DNA from: JBGSQR01 sp964509295
GTDB taxonomy: Bacteria > Desulfobacterota > Desulfuromonadia > Geobacterales > Pseudopelobacteraceae
DNA: 64,000 nt
Assembly: GCA_964509295.1 (NCBI GenBank)
Contig: CAZDWS010000005.1
Location: 1 to 64,000 of the forward strand
Direction: 5' to 3'
This document shows, piece after piece, positions 8,124 through 15,454 of this stretch; within the stretch, counting starts at the first letter, position 1, and the number at the start of each line of letters is the position of its first letter. The position numbers and the translations under genes were made by a program. Below the pieces are notes generated by a model that saw only the letters and a list, made by a program, of their open reading frames with translations, had not been told where the DNA came from and made no database searches.

Positions 8124-8674
8124 TAGTTCGCCCCTCCCAAATCATCAACAAAGATGACCACAAGTCTTTTCGGACCATGTACACCGATTGTCAAAACACG
8201 CTCGATGTCCGCTGTGCGGCTTGGGCCGGTAATAAATGCAATGTACTTACTGTTTGATGGATTGATTTTAGCAAAAACTTCCATTTTGTTACTAAGAATT
8301 CTATCTGAACCTATAAGTGCTACATGTATAGCGGGAAGAGTGGAAACCAGTCTGGTATTTACATCTGTCTGGTCTGAAACCAATGAACCTGTATCTGTCA
8401 AAGCATATCCAACTTCGCTTATACCAACTTTTGCATCAGCAGTAAGTTGGCGAGTAACCTCAAACTTTAAACCTGATACTTTAGATGCCAATTCACTTTT
8501 GTCCATTCCGGCCAGAAAAGGACCATCCTGCCAAATTGCATAAGCATCCTTGGCATCACTGATTCCTTCTTTTTGAAGGAACTGCAGAATAAATTCCAGT
8601 GCATCATTCCTGGTTTTAAACCGATAGACTTCTGCACCAACGGCTTCTGCTCGGGTTTTAAACTGATCGAACAT
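8123..8674 (-). CDS. lutC: LutC, lactate utilization protein (LUD domain)
   Basis: A 183-residue LUD-domain protein, the small subunit of the LutABC lactate oxidation system. Family features include GISEVGYALTDTGSLV and LVSTLPAIHVALIGSDRI, closing with FITGPSRTADIE and the hydrophobic GPKRLVVIFVDD. The start at 8674 is chosen because AAGGGGGA lies 5-6 bases upstream and the N-terminus FDQFKTRAEAVGAEVYRFK matches the family. An upstream in-frame ATG at 8749 adds 25 residues without a ribosome site. It is first in the lutC-lutBA operon, whose promoter and operator lie at 8784-8826. Confidence 0.93.
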   Translation of the reverse strand: MFDQFKTRAEAVGAEVYRFKTRNDALEFILQFLQKEGISDAKDAYAIWQDGPFLAGMDKSELASKVSGLKFEVTRQLTADAKVGISEVGYALTDTGSLVSDQTDVNTRLVSTLPAIHVALIGSDRILSNKMEVFAKINPSNSKYIAFITGPSRTADIERVLTIGVHGPKRLVVIFVDDLGGAN

Positions 8675-8783
8675 TGCTTCCCCCTTTAAACAGTCTGTTT
8701 TAGCACAACTAGGTATTTTATTGATTCCTGCATCAGCAAAACTACTCACAAACCGAACTTTAGCAACCGTTAACTAATGACTC

Positions 8784-8800
8784 AATTGGTAATACCAATT
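8784..8800. promoter_or_regulatory. FadR/LldR-type (GntR family) operator of the lut operon
   Basis: A perfect 17-base palindrome AATTGGT-AAT-ACCAATT. GntR regulators of the FadR subfamily bind TGGT-N3-ACCA cores, and the lactate regulators LldR/LutR use sites of this form (knowledge of the family). It overlaps the -10 of the lutC promoter, so binding would repress. No GntR-family gene is in the window. Confidence 0.75.
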
Positions 8801-8826
8801 AACACTAAATCTGATTCGGATGTCAA
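8798..8826 (-). promoter_or_regulatory. lutC-lutBA promoter
   Basis: Reverse-strand TTGACA (8821-8826) and GTTAAT (8798-8803) with a 17-base spacer. The -10 shares bases with the LldR-type palindrome immediately downstream. The leader to the lutC ATG is about 115 bases. Confidence 0.65.
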
Positions 8827-9158
8827 TAAAAAAAACCAGTTTTAGAATTATTTTTTTATCAAAAAAGTCTGTATATAGGGTATTGGTGCATATTTATCAG
8901 TTATCACTGTGACTTGCAAATCAAATCAATAATCTTAAAATTATCAGTTCCACAACACCATTATTTTATATGGTATACAAATATTACCAATTTTGCCACT
9001 TACACACACAACTATCCATATCAAGGAAAAGTTATTAAAACTCCACCGGGGTCACAATATTGTACAAGCCTTTGATTTACAAACACTTTCACAATATTGG
9101 TAAGATAATTTTACCCGCATTTCAACCAGAGACAACAAGACGTATCTGTAAAACACAA
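8827..9158. other. AT-rich intergenic region upstream of the lut promoter
   Basis: About 330 bases without a convincing gene. Loose half-sites resembling the LldR core occur (TGGT...ATTACCA around 8970-8995 and ATTGGTAA near 9098), but none has the 3-base spacer. I see no further palindrome or RNA gene. Confidence 0.4.
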
Positions 9159-9193
9159 AAAAAGGGAGACACTAATTTAGTGTCTCCCTTTTT
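9159..9193. terminator. terminator downstream of lldP
   Basis: An 11-base-pair perfect stem GGGAGACACTA (9164-9174) / TAGTGTCTCCC (9178-9188) with a 3-base loop, flanked by A7 on one side and T5 on the other. It separates lldP transcription from the lut promoter region. Confidence 0.92.
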
Positions 9194-9200
9194 CTTCTTA

Positions 9201-9240
9201 TACATGCCAGCTTAGCATGTACCTTAACAGTAAGTTAAGG
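9201..9240. repeat. two small inverted repeats at the lldP 3' end
   Basis: TACATGC (9201-9207)/GCATGTA (9215-9221) is followed directly by CCTTAAC (9222-9228)/GTTAAGG (9234-9240). The second includes the lldP stop codon. With the terminator they form three consecutive hairpins in the 3' end of the message. Function unknown; possibly RNA stability. Confidence 0.6.
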
Positions 9241-11181
9241 AATCATCCACTGGAGGTAGTATGCCTGCAGGTAAATCAAGATACCTACAAGCGCTGTCAA
9301 GAAGATTGAGTGCTTGCAAGTAAAGCGGAACAGGGTACCTTCCTCACCAACCATGCCGCAAGCTGCTGTAGCAACTGCCAATGATTGTGGGGAGATCATT
9401 TTACCCATAACACCACCGGAGGTATTTGCTGCGCCGAGCAGAACCGGATCGATACCAAGGGCCTCGCCAGTTGCCTTCTGAAGACCACCGAAGAGAACGT
9501 TTGAAGATGTGTCGGAACCGGTCAGGAAGACACCCAGCCAACCGATAAAAGGAGATACAAACGGGAACCAGTGGCCGGTCTTTGTAAATACCAGACCAAG
9601 GCTGTTAGTCATACCTGAAACGTTCATGATATAAGCCAGACCGAGAACGGATGCAACAGTAACAGCAGGGAATTTCATTGCGTTACAGGTTTTACCGAAC
9701 AGACCGATGCAGTCGCTAAAACCAACGCCGCAGATCATTGCTGAAAGGAATGCAGCGAAAAGGATAGCTGTACCAGCTGCAGACAGGAAGTTAAAGATGT
9801 AAACAGCGGCAATTTTCTGTGGCAACTGGCCTTTTACAGCCTTGTCCAGAGCTTTAAGCTGATCTTTAGCAATCAGGTTGCCTTTTTCAAGGTCTTTGGA
9901 CATTTTAGCGAGAGCGCCGTTTGCCTTGCCGATTGCTTCAAAGGCAGCAAAACGGTCAGCAGTCAGAATAGCGCCTTTACCAGCAAGGCCCTGCTCAATT
10001 GTAACCATCTTTTCTTCTGTTGCCTTGATGTCATTCAACTTGGCAATTGCGTCTGCCAGTTTCGGCTCATCAGCCTTGAGTGAAGCAAGAATTTTTTCTG
10101 CTTCCACCTTAACAGCATCGGCTTTTTTCAGGCCGACTTCAGGTGTTGACACACCCTTGACAACTTTCTCATGATAACCTGTAACTGTAATCTTCTGCAG
10201 GTAGATCTCATTCAGAGCTTTTTTAACAGATGGGAGTCCCCAGAGAAGAACGAATACAGTCAGACAGAGATAAGGAGCCCAACCCTTGAAGATTTCTGCA
10301 CCGGAATAGCCATGCTCTTCCTTGGTTGCTTTTTCCTCATGGTCAAAGTGATAAACTGAAGGTGGCTGCCAAACCTGCAGCAGAATAACCAGAGCAGCCA
10401 TAGCACCCAGAGAAGCGGTAATATCCGGCAGATAAGGACCGAGGAAGCTGGCTGTTACATACTGAAGAAAAGCAAAAGTAATACCGCATGTCAGTGTTGC
10501 AGGGAGAACTTCCATTGTTTTCTTCCAACCGACCATGATCCAAATAACATAGGTCGGAATAAAGACGGAGAAGAATGGCAGCTGATGAGCAATCATCTTG
10601 GAGAGTTTGAAGCCGTCATCGGTGTAACCCATAACGCCGCCAAGAGCAACAACAGGAATACCGATCGCGCCGAAAGCAACTGGTGCGGTGTTAGCGATCA
10701 AACAAACGCTGGCAGCATAGAGTGGACGGAAGCCCAAACCAACCAGAGTAGCACCGGCGATAGCAACAGGAGTACCGAAACCTGCAGCACCTTCAATGAA
10801 AGCACCGAAGCAGAATGCGATCAACAGAGCCTGGATACGACGGTCGGCGGTAACGCCGGCCAAAGAGGCACGGATGATTTCAAACTGGCCACCCTTAACA
10901 GTAATATTGTAAAGAAAGAGAGTGGTAAGAACAATGTAGAAAACGGGGAAGAGACCGAAACCGGCACCCTGCACAAAAGCCCAACCTGCGAGATCAGCAG
11001 GCATTCCCCATACACCAACGGCGACGGCGAACGCACTTGCAACTGCAAGTGGAGCTGCTTTGTGAGCTTTCATCTTCAGGACTGCAAGACAAACAAAAAT
11101 GACGATCAACGGAACTGCGGCACAAAGTGCCGACATGCCAAGACTACCTCCAACTGGTGTGTACGTTTGAATCCAGGGCAT
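9235..11181 (-). CDS. lldP: L-lactate permease with helical insertion
   Basis: A 648-residue LctP/LldP-family proton-lactate symporter in the inner membrane. Family hallmarks include FCFGAFIEGAAGFGTPVAI, NTAPVAFGAIGIP and, near the C-terminus, FLTGSDTSSNVLFGGLQ and ANTSGGVMGKMISPQS. Roughly a dozen hydrophobic segments are visible. Typical members are about 550 residues. The excess is a hydrophilic, Ala/Lys/Glu-rich helical stretch over about residues 325-455, between two membrane segments. The ATG follows a strong AGGAGG site. It supplies lactate to the neighbouring LutC/LutBA system but has its own terminator. Confidence 0.95.
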   Translation of the reverse strand: MPWIQTYTPVGGSLGMSALCAAVPLIVIFVCLAVLKMKAHKAAPLAVASAFAVAVGVWGMPADLAGWAFVQGAGFGLFPVFYIVLTTLFLYNITVKGGQFEIIRASLAGVTADRRIQALLIAFCFGAFIEGAAGFGTPVAIAGATLVGLGFRPLYAASVCLIANTAPVAFGAIGIPVVALGGVMGYTDDGFKLSKMIAHQLPFFSVFIPTYVIWIMVGWKKTMEVLPATLTCGITFAFLQYVTASFLGPYLPDITASLGAMAALVILLQVWQPPSVYHFDHEEKATKEEHGYSGAEIFKGWAPYLCLTVFVLLWGLPSVKKALNEIYLQKITVTGYHEKVVKGVSTPEVGLKKADAVKVEAEKILASLKADEPKLADAIAKLNDIKATEEKMVTIEQGLAGKGAILTADRFAAFEAIGKANGALAKMSKDLEKGNLIAKDQLKALDKAVKGQLPQKIAAVYIFNFLSAAGTAILFAAFLSAMICGVGFSDCIGLFGKTCNAMKFPAVTVASVLGLAYIMNVSGMTNSLGLVFTKTGHWFPFVSPFIGWLGVFLTGSDTSSNVLFGGLQKATGEALGIDPVLLGAANTSGGVMGKMISPQSLAVATAACGMVGEEGTLFRFTCKHSIFLTALVGILIYLQAYYLQWMIP

Positions 11182-11884
11182 ACTAGACTACCTCCTATAT
11201 AAGATATTACATCCACTGAATCATGATCTTCAATCCTCAATCCCAATCAACCCATCTACTACAAATCTTTATCCATCTCCTTTCATTATGATTATACCCA
11301 AAGCGGTATGTATAACGCTAAAAATGGCCTGATAAAAAAAGTTTGAGACCATATACATTGTCTATCGACATCATGTCAATAAAATCCTACTGCCTAGCAC
11401 ACTAAAGGACATTAAAGGCACAAACTTGCTTTACCAATTAACCATTTTCGGTGCGTCTGTCAAGACAATAAATATAACTGTAATTTATTATTTTTTTAAC
11501 CTGTGCATAGAGGCTTGATTTACTGAGAGATAGACAATTCAAGTCATATAATTACAGACCTTGAAATGCCGATATATTATCGAATATTCTTGAATATCAC
11601 CAGTTTTTAGAGGTTGAACCAGAGCGAATATTACTACTGTAAACTGTCAATTGACTAGTCAGCCTTTGACATAAAAATTTTGTAGATTATTTTTCCAAGT
11701 AAAACCATGTTTCAAAATACGATGATTGGTAAACTTTACATACATTTAGGCACTTACCGTATTTCCACACATCTGTTCCGCTAACTGGTGCCATATTTAC
11801 AAAACTTGCTATATCTGATAACGCTTACTATCAATGCAATAAAATATGACATTTTCCGATGTCAAGATTAATAAGGAGGACGGC
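11182..11884. promoter_or_regulatory. 700-base divergent regulatory region between lldP and the methyltransferase gene
   Basis: AT-rich and without a coding frame I can support. A reverse-strand TATAAT (complement at 11291-11296) is a possible lldP -10, with only a weak -35. ACCAATTAACCA near 11434-11445 and ATTGGTAAAC near 11725 resemble LldR half-sites, but no complete TGGT-N3-ACCA palindrome is present. Nothing else is identifiable. Confidence 0.35.
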
Positions 11885-12472
11885 TTGCCGGAATATCTGG
11901 ATTTTATTTTTCGCTTCATAACCTTTGCCGCAATACATTCTATCCTGGCATCTACGCACCTAAAGGAAATTATTCACAAAAAAGTAGGCCGCCAATACCG
12001 AAACTACCGGCTGCTATATAATTTACTGTCACTGGCTTTGTTCATCTGGGTAATGCTCGCCTACAGACACTCACCGGTTCTTTACTTTGTTCCAGGCTTC
12101 TGGAGCCTATTCATGTATCTTCTGCAGATGATTCTGGCCATTGCCCTTTTCAAATGTCTCCAACAGACAAATGTTTCGGATTTTTTAGGTTTTAAACAGT
12201 TGAAACAGCAGAACATAAAAGCAAAGCTGGTAACAGACGGTTTTTATGGGGTGGTACGTCACCCACTATATCTACTGTCAATTCTGTTTTTAGTTTCCAA
12301 CCCTGTTATGACAGCCCAATGGATGCTTTTAACAATCTGCTCAAGCATCTATTTCATAATCGGTGCACGTATTGAAGAAAAACGTTTTTTAAATGATTTC
12401 GGAGATGAGTATCGTCTCTATAAACAAGCTGTTCCGTTCCTCTTACCGAAGTTTAAAGGTTCTATCACTTAA
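11885..12472 (+). CDS. membrane methyltransferase-like protein (ICMT/NnrU/PEMT type)
   Basis: About 195 residues with four or more membrane segments. It carries the C-terminal signature of isoprenylcysteine/phospholipid methyltransferases: GVVRHPLYLLSILFL followed by IEEKRFLNDFGDEYRLYK and a final proline, the S-adenosylmethionine-binding region. The TTG start at 11885 is chosen because a strong AAGGAGG lies 5 bases before it; an in-frame ATG at 11846 has no ribosome site. The substrate (lipid, thiol or prenyl-cysteine) cannot be read from sequence. It is monocistronic, convergent with the gene at 12553. Confidence 0.75.
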   Translation: MPEYLDFIFRFITFAAIHSILASTHLKEIIHKKVGRQYRNYRLLYNLLSLALFIWVMLAYRHSPVLYFVPGFWSLFMYLLQMILAIALFKCLQQTNVSDFLGFKQLKQQNIKAKLVTDGFYGVVRHPLYLLSILFLVSNPVMTAQWMLLTICSSIYFIIGARIEEKRFLNDFGDEYRLYKQAVPFLLPKFKGSIT

Positions 12473-12552
12473 ACAGAATGATACAAGTGAGAACAACCAC
12501 CTAAACTTACGCATGATTTAAGTTACATTCCAGACGACTATAAATGTTTTTT

Positions 12553-13443
12553 CTACTGCTCCAGTGAAACATCAACAGTAACAACAATTCTCTGCATACC
12601 GCCCTGCTTTGAAATATTTAGCGGAATTCGGACTGTCGTGCCATCCACACTTACCCCAGACCCACCAATAGAAACTGCCGGTACATAAACCTGATTTTCC
12701 AGATCTGCAGTTGAATCGTCTGATATAACTGTATCTATGTCAGAAACAGCTTTCATTTTAGTATCATGACTGACCACGAGACCTGCCTGATGTTCACCTT
12801 CCGGTATTGCATGACCTATATTATCACCTGCAAGGGTGGGGACAACCTGCTGCAAATCCTCCCGCTTGCCAATCAGTTCCATAATTAGTTTGGACAATGC
12901 TGTCAATGTTTCCAGCACACCGGCACCATTTACGGCTGACGTTAAAAATGAATTGCTTTCGGCCAACCCAATCGCCCTTTTAGCATCCTCTACAGAGGAT
13001 TGTCCGGAAAGGTCCTGTTTATTCAGTTGAAGAACAAAAGGTATATCATGCAGCCCAACCCCATAACTACCCAGATAGTCACGCAATTCCAGCAGGCTCT
13101 CACGGGATGAAGAGACCTGCGCAGAGGAAGCATCGGCAACTATAACTATGCCATCGGCACCTTTGAGTGTCATCTTCCAGGCAGCAGGATTTGCAACCTT
13201 TCCCTGCAATGTATAAATGTGCAGACGGACACGATAACCACCAAAAACCGGCTGTTCAAAGGGACTAAAATCGAAGAAAAGCAGTGATGATCCACTAGCT
13301 GGTATGGCTTTCAATTCTCCACGGAGAGACGGCTTGATACGATCATATACATATCGCAAAGACGTTGCTTTACCGACCTTTTCTGCCCCGTAATAAACAA
13401 TTTTAGCGTTGATTTCCCGTTTGGCGTGATTAACCAGTGCCAT
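12553..13443 (-). CDS. MglA-like small GTPase with altered P-loop and C-terminal extension
   Basis: A 296-residue protein whose first ~190 residues resemble the MglA/Ras-like bacterial GTPases. P-loop region YYGAEKVGKATSL lies near residues 17-29, a switch-like FFDFSPFE follows, and the guanine-specificity motif NKQDL is intact. The P-loop ends GKA where GK[S/T] is expected, so the magnesium-coordinating hydroxyl is missing. The last ~100 residues are a separate beta-rich segment of unknown role. MglA proteins act in polarity and motility with MglB partners; no mglB is nearby. It is followed upstream by a run of leftward genes (13482, 14442) that probably share its transcript. Confidence 0.75.
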   Translation of the reverse strand: MALVNHAKREINAKIVYYGAEKVGKATSLRYVYDRIKPSLRGELKAIPASGSSLLFFDFSPFEQPVFGGYRVRLHIYTLQGKVANPAAWKMTLKGADGIVIVADASSAQVSSSRESLLELRDYLGSYGVGLHDIPFVLQLNKQDLSGQSSVEDAKRAIGLAESNSFLTSAVNGAGVLETLTALSKLIMELIGKREDLQQVVPTLAGDNIGHAIPEGEHQAGLVVSHDTKMKAVSDIDTVISDDSTADLENQVYVPAVSIGGSGVSVDGTTVRIPLNISKQGGMQRIVVTVDVSLEQ

Positions 13444-13481
13444 TCATTCTCCGTCTAAATAAAATTGAATTGTATTAGCTG

Positions 13482-14432
13482 TCAGTTTCGTTTTTTGGCC
13501 AGCACCAGACGTTTGGCCTGTGTGGCGATAACTGAAGATATATTCTTGCTCTTGGCATAGCCGGATATATCTTTCTCGTTTAATGTAGAAAGGTATCTCA
13601 AGGAGTTAGTCAAAGGTGTTTTGGGATTCTCAATCAGTGCTTTACGGATATTATAATTTTTGGTCCATTCTTTATTGGCGCATATCAAACGTATAATCTC
13701 ATCATTCTGAGCTCCGACCTTGATTATTGTCAGTATTTCTCCATCAGTTATTCGAGGATTTTTAATAACGCCGCTTGAAACCAGCTTATTTGAATCTTTG
13801 ATCAGAATGCTTCGCCACTCCTTATCTCCGGTGAGGGCCATTTTGATCTTTTCACTGATGCCCATCAATTGAATAAGTTTATACTTGCTGAGGTACTCTT
13901 CTTTATCCTGAATCTCTTCATCCGGATCATCAGCTAAATCACCACCAGAATCATCAACGGCCTGCAATTCTGACTGATTTTCAGATTCATTGCCCTGGTC
14001 ATCTGCAGGGCCAAAAACATCCTCCGTCAGAAAGTCTTCTCCATCAAGATCATCTGCGCCATCAGCAGCCAAAAGCTCTTCCAGAAATGCAGCAGTCTGG
14101 GGAGCAACAGTTTGACAGCAAAGCACGGCTTTTACAATTTTGAGGTTAGAACAATACTCATGGGCAATTGCATCGAGTACTGCAGGATGAATCAGCGAAG
14201 CTTCCAGAAACAACAAAACCGCGTTTTCAGAGAGGGCACCAAATACTGTGCTGGCCGCGCTCTTGACAATTTCGTCTTTCTCCCTCATCAAACAAAAAGC
14301 CAGCATCACCTGATCAGCAGGGGACAAACTTTCAACTGACTCAAGGCCTCTTAGTTTTTCATCACGACTTACTCCGGCAGCCACATAAGCTGCCACTGCC
14401 GGAGTAATCTTAATCTTGATTATTTCGGCCAT
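13482..14432 (-). CDS. conserved hypothetical protein with HEAT-like repeats and acidic linker
   Basis: A 316-residue soluble protein. The N-terminal ~120 residues and C-terminal ~130 residues are helical and HEAT-like, separated by a strongly acidic linker (about residues 125-180, rich in Asp/Glu). The C-terminal part contains NKLVSSGVIKNPRITDGEI, NKEWTKNYNIRKAL and LRYLSTLNEKD. I recall similar segments in proteins of Geobacter and myxobacteria but cannot assign a function. It lies 38 bases upstream of the MglA-like gene and 9 bases after the SPOR gene stop, so the three form one operon and may act together. Confidence 0.7.
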   Translation of the reverse strand: MAEIIKIKITPAVAAYVAAGVSRDEKLRGLESVESLSPADQVMLAFCLMREKDEIVKSAASTVFGALSENAVLLFLEASLIHPAVLDAIAHEYCSNLKIVKAVLCCQTVAPQTAAFLEELLAADGADDLDGEDFLTEDVFGPADDQGNESENQSELQAVDDSGGDLADDPDEEIQDKEEYLSKYKLIQLMGISEKIKMALTGDKEWRSILIKDSNKLVSSGVIKNPRITDGEILTIIKVGAQNDEIIRLICANKEWTKNYNIRKALIENPKTPLTNSLRYLSTLNEKDISGYAKSKNISSVIATQAKRLVLAKKRN

Positions 14433-14441
14433 TGATTCCCG

Positions 14442-15401
14442 CTACTGCTTCAAAGTTGCTTTAATACCGGCATCTTTCAACTTCTTGAGTGCCGCCTCAG
14501 CCGCTTTTTTGTCGGTAAAAACACCTGCAGTCAGATTTTTTGAAGGTATCAAGACATCTTCCTGCTTGAGTGTCAAAGTAAAACCTGCTGCTGTAAGACG
14601 CGCTTTCTCGCTGGCAGCCCGAGAATCAAGAATATACGAACCGGCATACACATAGTGCTTGCCTCCCTGATCCAGAATAAAAGCATCTGAGGTATATTTC
14701 TTCAGCTTATCCAATTCAACCTTGGCTGCGGAACGATCCGCAAGTTCAACCAGCAGAAGCCGGTTCATTTTAGCTTTTTTACGGGCACCAGGCTTGATAA
14801 CCGGCTCTAAACCGGTCTTCTTGATCTTAGCCTGGTCTACAGCCAGACTCCCTTCCATAACATAGTTGCCAACCAACACTGTCCAGGATCCGGCCTTTGC
14901 GGAGGCTTCAACAGGTTCTGACTTGACAGCGTCTTTCTTTACTACAGGTTGCTTCTTTAATTTAACTTCAGCCACAGCAGCTACGGCTTTTTTCTCTGCA
15001 GGCTTAACAGGCTCGGCTTTTTTGGGTTCTTCCTTTGGTTTGGGCTGCGGAGTTGCGGCAACAATAGGAGCAGGAGTTACCGGTGCAGCAGGCACAACCT
15101 TTACCGGCGCACTTACTGCAGGCGCGGCAGCTTCCTTTTTATCGCCAGCAGCTGCCACCGGTTCAGCCTTGGCTGCAGAGCCATCTCGCGGAGGCAATTC
15201 CATTTTTACTTTCTGTGTAGCCGGTGTTTCAGCAGGCTTGCTTACTTCCTGCGTCCGGATCATGTCCGTGAAAAAGTAAAGATAAGAAAAACCACCCACT
15301 AATGCGATCAAAGCGATCAGAAGTGTATTTTGTCTGCCTTTTTCACCTTTTGTACCCTGTTTCTGAGTTTCATCTGCCTGATTAACGTCTTTGGAATCCA
15401 T
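14442..15401 (-). CDS. membrane-anchored SPOR-domain-like protein
   Basis: About 319 residues from an ATG with GGAGG 5 bases upstream (an in-frame ATG at 15431 lacks a site). A short cytoplasmic N-terminus is followed by one membrane segment (TLLIALIALVGGFSYLYFF). A Pro/Ala/Lys-rich linker of ~120 residues spans the periplasm, and two SPOR-like repeats follow (GSWTVLVGNYVMEGSLA..., then KHYVYAGSYILDSRAASEKA... to the end). SPOR domains bind denuded peptidoglycan, so an envelope or septal location is likely. It is first of the probable operon with 13482 and 12553. Confidence 0.8.
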   Translation of the reverse strand: MDSKDVNQADETQKQGTKGEKGRQNTLLIALIALVGGFSYLYFFTDMIRTQEVSKPAETPATQKVKMELPPRDGSAAKAEPVAAAGDKKEAAAPAVSAPVKVVPAAPVTPAPIVAATPQPKPKEEPKKAEPVKPAEKKAVAAVAEVKLKKQPVVKKDAVKSEPVEASAKAGSWTVLVGNYVMEGSLAVDQAKIKKTGLEPVIKPGARKKAKMNRLLLVELADRSAAKVELDKLKKYTSDAFILDQGGKHYVYAGSYILDSRAASEKARLTAAGFTLTLKQEDVLIPSKNLTAGVFTDKKAAEAALKKLKDAGIKATLKQ

Positions 15402-15454
15402 TTTCGCCTCCGAATAATTTAAGCGCAACAACTTCAGTCTACATATATTTAGAT

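Noticed and set aside
8971..8995. TGGT...ATTACCA as a second LldR operator
   Set aside because: The half-sites are about 11 bases apart, not 3, so they do not fit the GntR-FadR core.
10585..11202. A 205-codon forward open frame opposite lldP
   Set aside because: It is antisense to a well-supported permease, has no ribosome site, and its composition (many Asn, Thr, Ser) is that expected from the complement of the lldP reading frame.
11413..11430. Sigma-54-like GGCACAAACTTGC upstream of the methyltransferase gene
   Set aside because: GG and GC are 9 bases apart, not 10, so it should not be used by sigma-54.
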